From Hyphomicrobiales bacterium (lineage in GTDB: Bacteria > Pseudomonadota > Alphaproteobacteria > Rhizobiales > Methyloligellaceae), in contig JANQLP010000075.1 in the NCBI GenBank assembly GCA_028280515.1, forward strand, positions 1 to 43,106: a stretch of 43,106 bases of DNA, written 5' to 3'. Below are positions 27,441 to 36,316 of this stretch, piece after piece. Below the pieces are notes generated by a model. That model ran no database searches and had not been told where the DNA came from. It saw only the letters and a list, made by a program, of their open reading frames with translations. Within the stretch, counting starts at the first letter, position 1. Every line of letters begins with the position of its first letter. The translations under genes and the position numbers were made by a program.

Positions 27441-28373
27441 ATGAATACCAACTTCCAATACGTTGAAGTGTTTATCAGCGCTTTAAATTCTCGATCATTA
27501 ATGCTTCACTTAAGCGAATTGGGAGTTCCACATTTGTCAGGGTCTGACAAACCTACTGCTGCATCGTCTCCGTCAACAAATTCTGCCTTCATACAGTTGG
27601 CAACTGTGTTGCGTGGAGTACGGCCCCTAGCCGAAAAGGGAGTCAATGATTCCTTTCGCGGCCAGCTTGTACTTGATAACGGGTCAGTAAGGTCGGCCAT
27701 TATCAAGGACTTGGATGCTAAGCAACTTGCGAATGAGCTAATGGCTGCGGCCCTAGCCGATGCTGCCAAATTGCCGATTCCCAAAGCGCATATTGCCAAG
27801 GTACCGCCTGGGATAATGAGAGTGAAAAAAGGACCTTCGCTGAATGATGGTTCGCGACTCGTTTTTGGCAGCGAGGATGCTCGGACTCCGCCCGTGGCGC
27901 AGCTTTACGTCGGAAAGGATGCAACCGTTCAAAGGAAAGTACGTGAACGGTTATCCAAATGGAGTCGCATTGGTGATCTGTATGGGTTCGATTCATGGAT
28001 CGCCAACACGGATCGCCACGAACACAATCTTCTGTTCAGCGGTGACAAGGATGTTTGGCTAATCGACCATGGCCATTGCTTTACCGGGCCAAAATGGACG
28101 CCCACAAATTTCGACCCGACCAAAGTCTATTCCAACAAGCTAAAAGGTTGGCTGACCCCTGCGATGTCTGATGATCGTCGCAACGAGGTAGTGACTGCGG
28201 CGGCTGAAATCTGTGAACGCATTAAACACGTAAATCTGCAGCGCATAGGAGAACTAAATCGAGTTGTCGACATCCTCGACAGTGGCGACTTTAATGCTCT
28301 TGTCGACTTTCTTGCTAAACGCAATGCGCACGTGCCTCGACTCGCCGCGGATGCACTTAACTTCATCGTCTAG
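27441..28373 (+). CDS. HipA-like kinase
   Basis: A 310-residue protein related to the HipA-like kinase family (Pfam HipA_2). From about residue 50: an N-lobe with IIKDLDAKQLANEL, giving the ATP-binding Lys89 and helix Glu99; LADAAKLPIPKAHI; then the catalytic loop WIANTDRHEHNLLF with Asp191 and Asn196, and VWLIDHG with the metal-binding Asp209. These are the catalytic elements of HipA/PI3K-type kinases and all are intact. The ATG at 27441 has only a weak site; a GTG at 27327 would add 38 residues. Composition is AT-richer than the flanks (22 of 60 G/C at 27481-27540). The next gene starts two bases after the stop. HipA proteins phosphorylate translation-related targets; this target is unknown. 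Confidence 0.82.
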   Translation: MNTNFQYVEVFISALNSRSLMLHLSELGVPHLSGSDKPTAASSPSTNSAFIQLATVLRGVRPLAEKGVNDSFRGQLVLDNGSVRSAIIKDLDAKQLANELMAAALADAAKLPIPKAHIAKVPPGIMRVKKGPSLNDGSRLVFGSEDARTPPVAQLYVGKDATVQRKVRERLSKWSRIGDLYGFDSWIANTDRHEHNLLFSGDKDVWLIDHGHCFTGPKWTPTNFDPTKVYSNKLKGWLTPAMSDDRRNEVVTAAAEICERIKHVNLQRIGELNRVVDILDSGDFNALVDFLAKRNAHVPRLAADALNFIV

Positions 28374-28375
28374 CT

Positions 28376-29290
28376 ATGCCGAACTTTAAGCCAGAGCAAT
28401 TTCCAAGCTTAAAACGGTCAGTACAGGCAAAATGGGCACCGATCTACCTATCGCCGGTCTTGGGCTCCCCGGAGCGTTTTGTAATTGGCGTTGTTGCAAT
28501 GAATGATTCCGGATTCTACGTCGAACGGGCAAATGCACTGCGCAGATTCGAGTGCCTTTACGGTACCGCAGCCGAGACAGTTGTCTTTGCGGCCGAGCTA
28601 GCGTTGGACGAAATGGAGACTGACTGCGCAAATCGCGGTATGGAAGCACTCAACGACCCACTGCCAGGATTCTCTGGCGTGTCAGTTGGCGAATTGGCCG
28701 ATGGTGAATCCCATTCTTTGGCAGATGTCGCGCAAACGTGGTTGGCTTCTATTTCGTCGGTTTATGATGCGGACAGTGCGCGTTTGAACAAAAGCCCAAC
28801 TGTCCATACCCTCGTTGATATCGATGCAGTTGGAACGGTCGAACGGCTACCTTCTTTAGTACTCGACTACGTCAAGACCCGGCGTGTTGGTTTAGAGAAG
28901 TTTTTTAGCGAGGACATCCGGACTGGCCGCAAGAGTCGAAGACGGTCTAATTACCATGCCGTCGTTATTGATTTTTCTGGCTCACATTTGGTTGCCAACT
29001 TTGGAACGCTTAGACCACGCGCCGCGTCCGCCGATGCAATTAAAATCCGTATGTGGAATCTAATTGCTAACCGCGAAATGGAGAAAGGCACAATCGGGAC
29101 ACGTGTTCACGAAATGATCGTTCAGCATCCAACTGCTGTTGATCCACAAATCTCCGAGCATCAGTTCAACGCTATTCAGGAAGCGATTGAAGGCCTCACC
29201 GAACAGGCCAAAAATGAAGGCGTTAAGTTCAATCCAATGTCAAACGTCGATCAAATCGGTAAGCATATCCTCGATGTTGAAGCTGCGTAG
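28376..29290 (+). CDS. Unknown partner of the HipA-like kinase
   Basis: A 304-residue protein starting two bases after the kinase stop codon, so the two are translationally linked. I do not recognise the whole protein. The N-terminal segment WAPIYLSPVLGSPERFVIGVVAMND (residues 20-44) resembles the G-E-x-V-N-V-G-V-V motif of DUF3037, a family often encoded beside HipA-like kinases. That similarity is weak and by eye. The rest includes a basic patch RTGRKSRRRSNYHAVVIDF (about 183-201) and helical segments to the end, with no signal peptide or membrane segment. Composition is AT-richer than the flanks, like its partner. It may be the kinase's substrate, inhibitor or specificity factor; nothing here decides which. 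Confidence 0.75.
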   Translation: MPNFKPEQFPSLKRSVQAKWAPIYLSPVLGSPERFVIGVVAMNDSGFYVERANALRRFECLYGTAAETVVFAAELALDEMETDCANRGMEALNDPLPGFSGVSVGELADGESHSLADVAQTWLASISSVYDADSARLNKSPTVHTLVDIDAVGTVERLPSLVLDYVKTRRVGLEKFFSEDIRTGRKSRRRSNYHAVVIDFSGSHLVANFGTLRPRAASADAIKIRMWNLIANREMEKGTIGTRVHEMIVQHPTAVDPQISEHQFNAIQEAIEGLTEQAKNEGVKFNPMSNVDQIGKHILDVEAA

Positions 29291-29310
29291 GCAGATTCCT
29301 TTGCATCTTT

Positions 29311-29341
29311 CTGGCGGTAGCATGCCATAAATCGCCAGTTT
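29311..29341 (+). terminator. Possible terminator of the kinase cassette
   Basis: CTGGCGGT and ATCGCCAG pair (one G-U) around a 14-base loop, followed by TTT, 20 bases after the cassette's last stop. The rest of 29342-29520 shows no gene; it is AT-rich spacer leading to the serC leader. Confidence 0.5.
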
Positions 29342-29535
29342 CCTCCTGTGCAGTCAAAATTAGTCTATACAAAAGACGGTCTACTTTTGAGGAAATGAGA
29401 CTGCCGCGAACCCAAACAGGATGTGCAAACTCGGCTGCCGCAATTGCCGCCAACCAGCGGTGTATTTCGTTGTGAGTTCTGCGGCATTTTGTAGGAACCG
29501 ATAAACTGGCTTGCTTGTCATTGTAAAATTTTATA

Positions 29536-29595
29536 ACCCTCCGGGTGGGACACCCCTCCCCAACGAGGGGCGGCTATCTGTAAGGGTAGGAGAAC
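29536..29595 (+). ncRNA. serC-type leader RNA
   Basis: The short leader directly before serC can fold. ACCCT (29536-29540) pairs with AGGGT (29583-29587) beside the ribosome-binding site AGGAGA. Inside it are GGGTG-GGA-CACCC (29543-29555) or the alternative CCCCTC/GAGGGG (29553-29570), which share bases and so exclude each other. Position and form agree with the serC motif described in alphaproteobacteria upstream of serC-serA. I recall the motif by position and style; I could not score it against a model. Its ligand, if any, is not known. Confidence 0.7.
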
Positions 29596-30771
29596 ATGAC
29601 AGAGCAAGCGAAACCGGCCGTGCGGCCGGCAAATCCCCGATTCTCGTCCGGTCCGTGCGCCAAGCATCCCGGACATTCTCTGGAAAACCTCAAGTCAGCG
29701 TTCCTCGGCCGCTCGCACAGGGCTGCCGAAGGCAAGGCGCGGCTCGCGGCAGCGATCGACCGGACCGCAGCGCTTCTCGGCCTGCCTGAGGACTACCGGT
29801 TGGCGATCGTGCCCGCATCGGATACCGGTGCCGTCGAAATGGCGCTCTGGTCGCTTCTGGGCGCGCGCGGCGTCGACATGCTGGCGTGGGAGAGCTTCGG
29901 CAAGGGCTGGATCACGGACGTGGTCAAACAGCTCAAGCTCGACGACGTACGGCTGCTCGAAGCGCCGTATGGGGAATTGCCTGACCTTTCGCAGGTCGAT
30001 TTTGCCCGCGATGTGGTCTTCACCTGGAACGGCACGACGTCTGGCGTACGCGTGCCCGATGGCGACTGGATCGCCGCGGACCGTGAGGGGCTGACGATCT
30101 GTGACGCCACGTCGGCGGCGTTCGCACAGGCACTCGACTGGCCGAAGCTGGATGTCGCGACCTTCTCCTGGCAGAAGGCGCTTGGCGGCGAGGCTGCCCA
30201 CGGCATGCTCGCGCTGTCGCCCCGCGCGGTGGAGCGGCTTGAGAGCTACACGCCGCCCTGGCCGTTGCCGAAGATCTTCCGGCTGACGAAGAACGGCGAA
30301 CTGATCGAGGGCGTGTTTCGGGGCGCGACCATCAACACGCCGTCCATGCTGTGCGTCGAGGACTGGCTCGATACGCTGGACTGGGCGGAGAGCATCGGTG
30401 GACTGGACAAGCTGATGGCGCGCGCCGATGAGAACGCGGATGTGCTCGCGCGCTGGGTTGAAAACACGCCGTGGGTCGATTTTCTCGCCCGCGTGCCCGA
30501 AACCCGTTCGAACACGTCCGTATGTCTGAAGATCACCGATCCGGCCATCAGCGCGCTTTCCGCCGATGAACAATCGGCGTTCGTCAAGCGCTTGACGGCG
30601 CTGCTCGAAACAGAGGGCGTGGCATTCGACATCGCGGCTTATCGCGATGCGCCGCCGGGCCTGCGCATCTGGGCCGGAGCCACGGTCGAAAAGTCGGATC
30701 TCGAGGCGCTCACCTCCTGGCTCGACTGGGGTTTCGAGCAGGCCCGCTCCGCCGACGCCGAAGCGGCCTGA
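29596..30771 (+). CDS. serC: Phosphoserine aminotransferase
   Basis: A 391-residue PLP enzyme, second step of serine synthesis (3-phosphohydroxypyruvate to phosphoserine), possibly also acting in vitamin B6 synthesis. The alphaproteobacterial type is recognised by the start [21 protein letters not shown] and by [17 protein letters not shown]. The PLP-binding Lys is Lys194 in [15 protein letters not shown]. The ATG follows AGGAGA at good spacing. A leader RNA precedes it and serA follows after 74 bases. Confidence 0.96.
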   Translation: MTEQAKPAVRPANPRFSSGPCAKHPGHSLENLKSAFLGRSHRAAEGKARLAAAIDRTAALLGLPEDYRLAIVPASDTGAVEMALWSLLGARGVDMLAWESFGKGWITDVVKQLKLDDVRLLEAPYGELPDLSQVDFARDVVFTWNGTTSGVRVPDGDWIAADREGLTICDATSAAFAQALDWPKLDVATFSWQKALGGEAAHGMLALSPRAVERLESYTPPWPLPKIFRLTKNGELIEGVFRGATINTPSMLCVEDWLDTLDWAESIGGLDKLMARADENADVLARWVENTPWVDFLARVPETRSNTSVCLKITDPAISALSADEQSAFVKRLTALLETEGVAFDIAAYRDAPPGLRIWAGATVEKSDLEALTSWLDWGFEQARSADAEAA

Positions 30772-30845
30772 CGTTCCGGTTCATCTCAAACAACCGATTG
30801 CAAGATGGCCGGCAGTGCAAACCCGGCCGATGAATGGAGAGAAAA

Positions 30846-32426
30846 ATGGCTCCACGTGTTCTCATTTCAGACAAGCTCAGCCCGCTCGCGGAGAAGGTGT
30901 TTGCCGAACGCGGCATCGACGTCGACAAGAAGGTCGGCCTCAGCAAGGAAGAGCTGGCCGACATCATCGCCGACTATGACGGGCTTGCGGTGCGCTCCGC
31001 GACCAAGTTGACGGAGAAGATCATTGCCAGGGCCGACAGGCTGAAGGTCGTCGGCCGCGCCGGCATCGGCGTCGACAACATCGATGTGCCCGCCGCGACC
31101 GCGCGCGGCATCATCGTGATGAACACCCCCTTCGGCAATTCCATCACCACGGCCGAACACGCCATATCGCTGCTGTTGGCGCTGGCGCGGCAGATCCCGG
31201 CCGCCGACGCCTCGACGCGTGCGGGCAAGTGGGAGAAATCGGCCTTCATGGGTGTTGAGGTCACCGGGAAAACGCTCGGCATCATCGGCTGCGGAAATAT
31301 CGGTTCGATCGTCGCGGAACGCGCCATCGGGTTGCGTATGAAAGTAGTGGCCTATGATCCGTTTCTCTCGCCCGAGCGCGCCATCGAGCTCGGCGTCGAG
31401 AAGGTTGAACTCGAAGACCTTCTCAAACGGTCCGACTTCATCTCGCTGCACACACCTCTCACGGACAAGACACGCAACATCCTCGATGCAAAGGCGCTCA
31501 AGATCGCGAAAAAGGGCGTCCGCATCATCAACTGCGCGCGTGGCGGGCTGATCGTCGAGGAGGCGCTGAAGGCGGCTCTCGAGGAGGGCCAGGTTGCGGG
31601 CGCCGCCCTCGACGTCTTCGCCGAAGAACCGGCAAAGGAAAACGCGCTGTTCGGTGTTCCGAATGTGGTTTGCACCCCGCATCTTGGCGCCGCGACGACC
31701 GAGGCGCAGGAGAACGTGGCCGTACAGGTTGCCGAGCAGATGGCCGATTACCTGCTGACCGGCGCTATCTCCAACGCGATCAACTTTCCCTCCATTTCCG
31801 CTGAAGAGGCCCCGCGTCTCAAACCCTATATCAAGCTGGCGGAGCAACTCGGCTCTTTTGCGGGTCAGTTGACGGAAACCGGACTGAAGGGCGTCCGGCT
31901 TGAATATGCGGGTGAGATCTCGGAGCTGAATACAAAGGCGCTCACGGCCGCTGCGATGGCCGGTGTGCTGCGCCCGCTTCTGCATCATGTCAACATGGTC
32001 AGCGCGCCGGAAATGGCGCGTGAGCGCGGCATCGGCATCGAGGAGGTGACGCGCGGCCAGGAGGGCGCCTACGAGACCTACATCCGCCTGAGCGTCATCA
32101 CCGAACGTCAGGAGCGGTCGGTGGCCGGTACGGTCTTTTCCGATGGAAAGCCGCGCATCATACAGGTCAAGGGCATCAACATGGAAGCGGAACTCGGCCC
32201 GCACATGCTCTACACGACCAACGCCGACAAGCCCGGCTATATCGGCGCTGTGGGAACATTGTTCGGCCAGAACGATGTGAACGTCGCCACGTTCAGTCTC
32301 GGGCGCGACACGCCGGGTGGAAACGCCATCGCGCTGATCGAGACGGACGGACCCATCACCGACGACGTCCTGTCGCAAGTTCGCGGTCTTCCCCACGTCG
32401 TCCAGGCCGCGCGACTGAGTTTCTGA
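30846..32426 (+). CDS. serA: D-3-phosphoglycerate dehydrogenase
   Basis: A 526-residue enzyme, first step of serine synthesis. The long form has a catalytic domain, a Rossmann domain (GKTLGIIGCGNIGSIVAERA; catalytic ARGGLIVEEA and PHLGAATTEAQENVA), an intervening domain and a C-terminal ACT domain (HMLYTTNADKPGYIGAVGTLFGQNDVNVATFSLGRD) that in other species mediates serine feedback. The frame is open from an ATG at 30834, but GGAGAG there is the ribosome-binding site of the second ATG (30846, MAPRVLISD), the usual start. A terminator follows. Confidence 0.97.
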   Translation: MAPRVLISDKLSPLAEKVFAERGIDVDKKVGLSKEELADIIADYDGLAVRSATKLTEKIIARADRLKVVGRAGIGVDNIDVPAATARGIIVMNTPFGNSITTAEHAISLLLALARQIPAADASTRAGKWEKSAFMGVEVTGKTLGIIGCGNIGSIVAERAIGLRMKVVAYDPFLSPERAIELGVEKVELEDLLKRSDFISLHTPLTDKTRNILDAKALKIAKKGVRIINCARGGLIVEEALKAALEEGQVAGAALDVFAEEPAKENALFGVPNVVCTPHLGAATTEAQENVAVQVAEQMADYLLTGAISNAINFPSISAEEAPRLKPYIKLAEQLGSFAGQLTETGLKGVRLEYAGEISELNTKALTAAAMAGVLRPLLHHVNMVSAPEMARERGIGIEEVTRGQEGAYETYIRLSVITERQERSVAGTVFSDGKPRIIQVKGINMEAELGPHMLYTTNADKPGYIGAVGTLFGQNDVNVATFSLGRDTPGGNAIALIETDGPITDDVLSQVRGLPHVVQAARLSF

Positions 32427-32428
32427 GC

Positions 32429-32490
32429 AAAAAATGCCGCCTGGAGGGTGGGGCGACGGGTTTGAGGCGCATAATCCTGCGGCGTTTTTT
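32429..32490 (+). terminator. Terminator of the serC-serA operon
   Basis: AAAAAATGCCGC at 32429-32440 pairs with GCGGCGTTTTTT at 32479-32490 (one G-U), starting two bases after the serA stop. The loop is about 38 bases and may fold further. Confidence 0.75.
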
Positions 32491-32590
32491 GCAGGCGAAT
32501 TTTGGGGTGTTCGCCCTTGTTGAGAGGGTCTAACGCCTGATATTCTAAAGATTGCGGCGGTTGCGGGAGTATCGTGTATGGAGTTCTACC

Positions 32591-33079
32591 GTGACACGCG
32601 AAAAATTGGCGAGTGGGGATATCGCACTCCTCGGACGGCTCTCCTATGGGCCGTGTGAGGTGGGCGATGTTCCAGTTGATGAGTTGGAAAGATTGACGGC
32701 ACTGGGCCTGGCGAAAAGAGTGTTGGGCTGTTGCGAAATCACGCGTGCCGGTCAATTGACATTTCACCGGCACCAATACACACGGCGGCTGCACAGACGC
32801 ACCCTCCGTGTGACTGGAAGCGATCCGGCCTTGCGTGAGCAAATTGCCGGTTCCGCGCTCCAGTATCGCAGTCAGCTCCTCACATTTCTCAATGCCCGGC
32901 GCAAACGTGACGCACGCTCGGGTGGCATGCCGCTCATGCCGGAACGGTTCAAACAGCTGTTGCTGCAGACTGCTAACAAGATGCGGGAACGCGGCCGTGC
33001 GGTCTTTCCAAGCAGCCGTCCGACACGCGCAGCTCCACCGAATGAAAACAAACCTCAACGAGGAAGCCGCACAAGATGA
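32591..33079 (+). CDS. Unknown protein with winged-helix-like N-terminus, upstream of bactofilin
   Basis: A 162-residue basic protein. I chose GTG at 32591 (MTREKLASGDIALLGRL) because GGAG lies seven bases upstream; the frame is open to 32552. The N-terminal part, GDIALLGRLSYGPCEVGDVPVDELERLTALGLAKRVLGCCEITRAGQLTFHRH, has the rhythm of a winged helix-turn-helix (helices, then a beta-hairpin ending in ITRAGQL). The C-terminus is Arg/Pro-rich and probably disordered. The family is not recognised. It ends in an ATGA overlap with the bactofilin gene, so the two are coupled. A DNA-binding role is possible but unproven. Confidence 0.75.
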   Translation: MTREKLASGDIALLGRLSYGPCEVGDVPVDELERLTALGLAKRVLGCCEITRAGQLTFHRHQYTRRLHRRTLRVTGSDPALREQIAGSALQYRSQLLTFLNARRKRDARSGGMPLMPERFKQLLLQTANKMRERGRAVFPSSRPTRAAPPNENKPQRGSRTR

Positions 33080-33441
33080 GAGACGAAGACGACAAGAAGG
33101 AGCGATCCACGATAGGCGAGGATCTGGTCGTCGATGGCAACATCACCTGCAAGAGTGACCTTCTGATCGAGGGCAATGTCGAGGGCAACGTGACGTGCGT
33201 GGCGCTTCACGTCGGAAAATCCGGCTATGTCACGGGCGACATCAAGAGCGAGGAGACCCGAATAGAGGGCAGGGTCATCGGCATGATCAGGTCGAGAAGC
33301 GTCGAACTCAAGGATGGATGCACGCTCGAGGGGGATATTGAGAGCCAGACCCTCGCGGTCGATCACGGTGCCGGTTTCACCGGGTCGGTCAAGCCCACCG
33401 GCGATGCCCGCGTTCTTCAGCTCAAGGAAGCGGCGGAGTAG
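33076..33441 (+). CDS. Bactofilin family cytoskeletal protein
   Basis: A 121-residue polymer-forming protein. After a charged N-terminus (MRDEDDKKERSTI), the body is a run of short beta-helix turns typical of bactofilins: GEDLVVDGNITCKSDLLIEGNVEGNVTC, VGKSGYVTGDIKSEETRIEGRVIGMIRS, and VELKDGCTLEGDIESQTLAV. The end is AlaGlu-rich. Bactofilins form filaments near the membrane and guide cell shape or stalk synthesis, often near an M23 peptidase gene; none is in this window. It overlaps the preceding gene by four bases. Confidence 0.92.
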   Translation: MRDEDDKKERSTIGEDLVVDGNITCKSDLLIEGNVEGNVTCVALHVGKSGYVTGDIKSEETRIEGRVIGMIRSRSVELKDGCTLEGDIESQTLAVDHGAGFTGSVKPTGDARVLQLKEAAE

Positions 33442-33622
33442 GCAGCAGCTCGCGCGCCACTGCCCCGGAAATTCCAGAAAAACCAATAATATGACGATAG
33501 CGCCGCGTGCCCGAAGCCATTCGGGCTTGTCGAAAGGTCCTCTCGTGGACTGCCCGTGTGAGCAGCGGCGCCGCGGCGATCTGCTGATCCCGGACGCGGC
33601 GCAACGGGCCATGTCGGTTATG

Positions 33623-33652
33623 GTGTACACGGGCGCTGGTATAATGTATACA
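33623..33652 (+). promoter_or_regulatory. Extended -10 promoter of ftfL with flanking palindromes
   Basis: TGGTATAAT (33637-33645) is a perfect extended -10 element, about 55 bases before the leader ends at the ftfL ATG. No good -35 is present, as is usual for such promoters. Two perfect eight-base palindromes bracket it, GTGTACAC (33623-33630) and TGTATACA (33645-33652), the second overlapping the -10 box. A repressor, perhaps of the GntR type that favours TNGTATACNA-like sites, may bind here. Confidence 0.55.
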
Positions 33653-33708
33653 AAGCGAAAATCCGCGCGACACCTCTTGTCACGAAACAAGAAACCTGGG
33701 GGGAGATT

Positions 33709-35379
33709 ATGACAATTGACCTTGAAATCGCCCGTGCGGCGAATCTCAAACCGATTACCGAGATATCCGGCAAACTGGGCATTCCCGATGACGCGGTGCT
33801 GCAGCACGGCCCGCATATCGCGAAGGTCTCGCTCGACTATTGTGAAAAGGTCGCGGCCACACCCAAAGGCAAGCTGATCCTCGTCACCGCGATTACCCCC
33901 ACGCCGAGCGGTGAAGGCAAGACGACCACGACCGTCGGTCTCGGCGATGCTCTTAACCGCATCGGCAAGAAAGCTATGATCTGCATTCGCGAACCTTCAC
34001 TTGGTCCGGTCTTCGGCATGAAGGGCGGCGCGGCCGGCGGCGGCCATGCCCAGGTCGTGCCGATGGAGCAGATCAACCTGCATTTCACGGGTGACTTCCA
34101 CGCCATCGGGGCCGCGAACAATCTCTTGGCGGCCATGATCGACAACCATGTCTACTGGGGCAACGAACTGGGTCTCGACACGAGGCGCATCACGTGGAAG
34201 CGCGTCGTCGACATGAACGACCGCGCCTTGCGGCAGATCGTCAACTCCCTTGGCGGACGCGTGAACGGGTTCCCCCGTGAAGATGGCTTCGACATCGTCG
34301 TGGCGTCGGAGGTCATGGCGATCTTCTGCCTTGCGACCGGCATGAAGGATCTCGAGGAGCGTCTCGGCAACATCATCGTGGGCTACACGCGCAAGAACAA
34401 ACCCGTGACCGCGCGCGAAATTCAGGCGCAGGGCTCAATGGCGGTGCTTCTGATGGACGCGCTCGCTCCGAACTTGGTCCAGACTCTGGAAAACAATCCG
34501 GCCTTTATCCATGGCGGGCCGTTCGCCAATATCGCCCATGGCTGCAACTCGGTGATCGCCACCAAGACAGCCCTCGGCCTTTCCGACTATGTGGTGACGG
34601 AGGCGGGTTTCGGCGCCGATCTCGGCGCGGAGAAGTTCTTCGACATCAAGTGCCGGAAGGCGGACCTGTCGCCGGCAGCGGTGGTGCTGGTCGCAACCGC
34701 GCAGGCGCTTAAATGGCACGGTGGGGCGGAAAAGGGCGACCTCAAGAGCGAAAGTGTGGAGGCCATCAAGAAGGGCGCGCCGAACATCGCCCGGCATATC
34801 CAGAACCTGAACAAGTTCGGCGTGCCGGTTGTCGTCGCGGTCAACCGGTTCCCGACGGACACGGACGCAGAGCTCGAGGCCATTGCGGAAATCGCCAAGG
34901 AGAACGGGGCGGACGTGGCCATCTGTTCGCACTGGGCCGATGGCGGTGCGGGGGCCGAGGAGCTCGCCGAGAAGATTTCGGCGCTGGCCGATTCCGGCAC
35001 TGCAAAGTTCAAGACGCTTTACGGCGACGACATGCCGTTGTGGGACAAGGTGAAGACGATCGCCACCGAGCTCTACCAGGCCGACGACATCATCGCCGAC
35101 AAGCCGGTGCGGGCCCAGATCAAGCGGCTTCAGGACAACGGCTTCGGCAATCTGCCGGTCTGCATGGCGAAGACGCAGTACAGCTTCTCCACCGACCCGA
35201 CCCTGAGGGCGGCGCCCAAGGGACATGTCGTCCCGATCCGCGAGGTGCGTCTCTCCGCTGGCGCCGGATTCGTCGTGGTGATCGCCGGAGACATCATGAC
35301 CATGCCGGGTCTGCCGCGCGAGCCTGCCTCGTTCCACATCAAGATCGGCGACGACGGCCTGATCGCCGGCCTCTCATAG
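33709..35379 (+). CDS. ftfL: Formate--tetrahydrofolate ligase
   Basis: A 556-residue ATP-dependent enzyme (also called fhs) that makes 10-formyl-THF from formate and THF. The nucleotide-binding loop [20 protein letters not shown] is at about residues 63-82. Family segments [26 protein letters not shown] and [25 protein letters not shown] follow, with [19 protein letters not shown] at the end. The ATG has GGGGAG upstream. In methylotrophs the gene feeds formate carbon into the serine cycle; in others it supports purine and methionine supply. The window has no methanol oxidation genes, so methylotrophy cannot be claimed. Confidence 0.98.
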   Translation: MTIDLEIARAANLKPITEISGKLGIPDDAVLQHGPHIAKVSLDYCEKVAATPKGKLILVTAITPTPSGEGKTTTTVGLGDALNRIGKKAMICIREPSLGPVFGMKGGAAGGGHAQVVPMEQINLHFTGDFHAIGAANNLLAAMIDNHVYWGNELGLDTRRITWKRVVDMNDRALRQIVNSLGGRVNGFPREDGFDIVVASEVMAIFCLATGMKDLEERLGNIIVGYTRKNKPVTAREIQAQGSMAVLLMDALAPNLVQTLENNPAFIHGGPFANIAHGCNSVIATKTALGLSDYVVTEAGFGADLGAEKFFDIKCRKADLSPAAVVLVATAQALKWHGGAEKGDLKSESVEAIKKGAPNIARHIQNLNKFGVPVVVAVNRFPTDTDAELEAIAEIAKENGADVAICSHWADGGAGAEELAEKISALADSGTAKFKTLYGDDMPLWDKVKTIATELYQADDIIADKPVRAQIKRLQDNGFGNLPVCMAKTQYSFSTDPTLRAAPKGHVVPIREVRLSAGAGFVVVIAGDIMTMPGLPREPASFHIKIGDDGLIAGLS

Positions 35380-35396
35380 AACCGGTCGCATGCCTG

Positions 35397-36215
35397 TCAC
35401 TGGGTGTTGACGTGGAAGTGGTGGGTGCCTTCCGGTGAGACATACGTGATCGTGTCTTCGATCTCAGGCTCGATTTCGGGGCTGCCGGGCTCAAACAGGC
35501 CGCAGCGGTAGAGCGCCTTCTTGACGCTGAGCTGACGGCCGAGCGAATCCAGCACGACGCGCGCGCAAAGCGGCTCGCGCCGGCTGCCTGTCGACACGCC
35601 GAGCTTGAGGCCGGATAGGCGCGTCAGCCGGTGCTGGTAGTTCGGATAAAGCACGGTCTGACTGATCTCGTTGCCCGTCAGGCTGTCGTAATCGATCAGG
35701 AATATCCGGTCGTTGAGGTAGAACGCCATACCCTGGTACTTGCATTTCACACGGGGCTCAGCAGGATCGATCCGCGCCACGTTCTCGATCCGCTGATAGG
35801 TCATCGTGCCGGCATCGCCCGTGATTTTCAGCAAGGACCGCAGGATCAGTCCCGGCCGTGTCATCGAGAAGGTGTATTCGAAGTAGTAGCCTTCATAGTC
35901 GGCGAGATCGCTGCGTGAACGCCGGACGAGCTGATCGAGGTAGGCGATATAGGGCCGCGCGTTGGTATCGGGGCCGCTGCCGGACGGCTTCAGATTCACG
36001 ATCTTCCGGAAATCCCCATGCGGGAGCTGAATCTCGTATTCCTCGACGCCAAAGAAATTGCAGATGGTTTGCAGCGTGTGCCGGGAAGGGGCGGCCCGTC
36101 CACTCAGATACTTGTTGAATTGCGACCGGTTGATACCGAGCCGGCGGCAGACTTCCGCAACGGATTTGTAGTGGTCCGTCAGCAGCCGCAGGTTTCGTTG
36201 AAAATCCGAGTGCAA
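35397..36215 (-). CDS. XRE-type HTH transcriptional regulator
   Basis: A 272-residue regulator. The helix-turn-helix SVAEVCRRLGINRSQFNKYLSGRAAPS is at about residues 18-44, followed by LQTICNFFGVEEYEI, as in Cro/C1-type domains. The remaining 200 residues are a predicted ligand- or partner-binding domain that I do not recognise (YIAYLDQLVRRSRSDLADYEGYYFEYTFS...). The start is a TTG at 36215 with seven G six bases upstream; the HTH begins immediately after it, so a later start is not possible. It converges on ftfL (17 bases between stops) and diverges from the AGCS transporter gene, which it may control. Confidence 0.85.
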   Translation of the reverse strand: MHSDFQRNLRLLTDHYKSVAEVCRRLGINRSQFNKYLSGRAAPSRHTLQTICNFFGVEEYEIQLPHGDFRKIVNLKPSGSGPDTNARPYIAYLDQLVRRSRSDLADYEGYYFEYTFSMTRPGLILRSLLKITGDAGTMTYQRIENVARIDPAEPRVKCKYQGMAFYLNDRIFLIDYDSLTGNEISQTVLYPNYQHRLTRLSGLKLGVSTGSRREPLCARVVLDSLGRQLSVKKALYRCGLFEPGSPEIEPEIEDTITYVSPEGTHHFHVNTQ

Positions 36216-36295
36216 AATCCGCCCCCCCGGTGAACGCGGAACTCGGGCTTGAGGTTAACGGGCGCTTCGCCATCACACAACAAGATTGGCGCTTT

Positions 36296-36316
36296 GTGAT
36301 GCTCTTTGAGCATCAC
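36296..36316. promoter_or_regulatory. Perfect inverted repeat upstream of the HTH regulator
   Basis: GTGATGCTC-TTT-GAGCATCAC has nine-base perfect arms and a three-base spacer, 80 bases upstream of the regulator start and in the 430-base gap to the transporter. It could be the regulator's own operator, or a hairpin in an RNA. No T-run follows on either strand, so it is unlikely to be a terminator. Confidence 0.5.

Noticed and set aside
27485-27520. TTAA-spaced sequence resembling a CtrA box in the kinase gene
   Set aside because: The spacing between TTAA halves is eight, not seven, and it lies inside coding sequence of AT-rich composition where TTAA is common.
30867-32396. A 509-codon open frame on the minus strand opposite serA
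   Set aside because: Same reasons; the serA frame carries all family motifs and the antisense product matches nothing recognisable.
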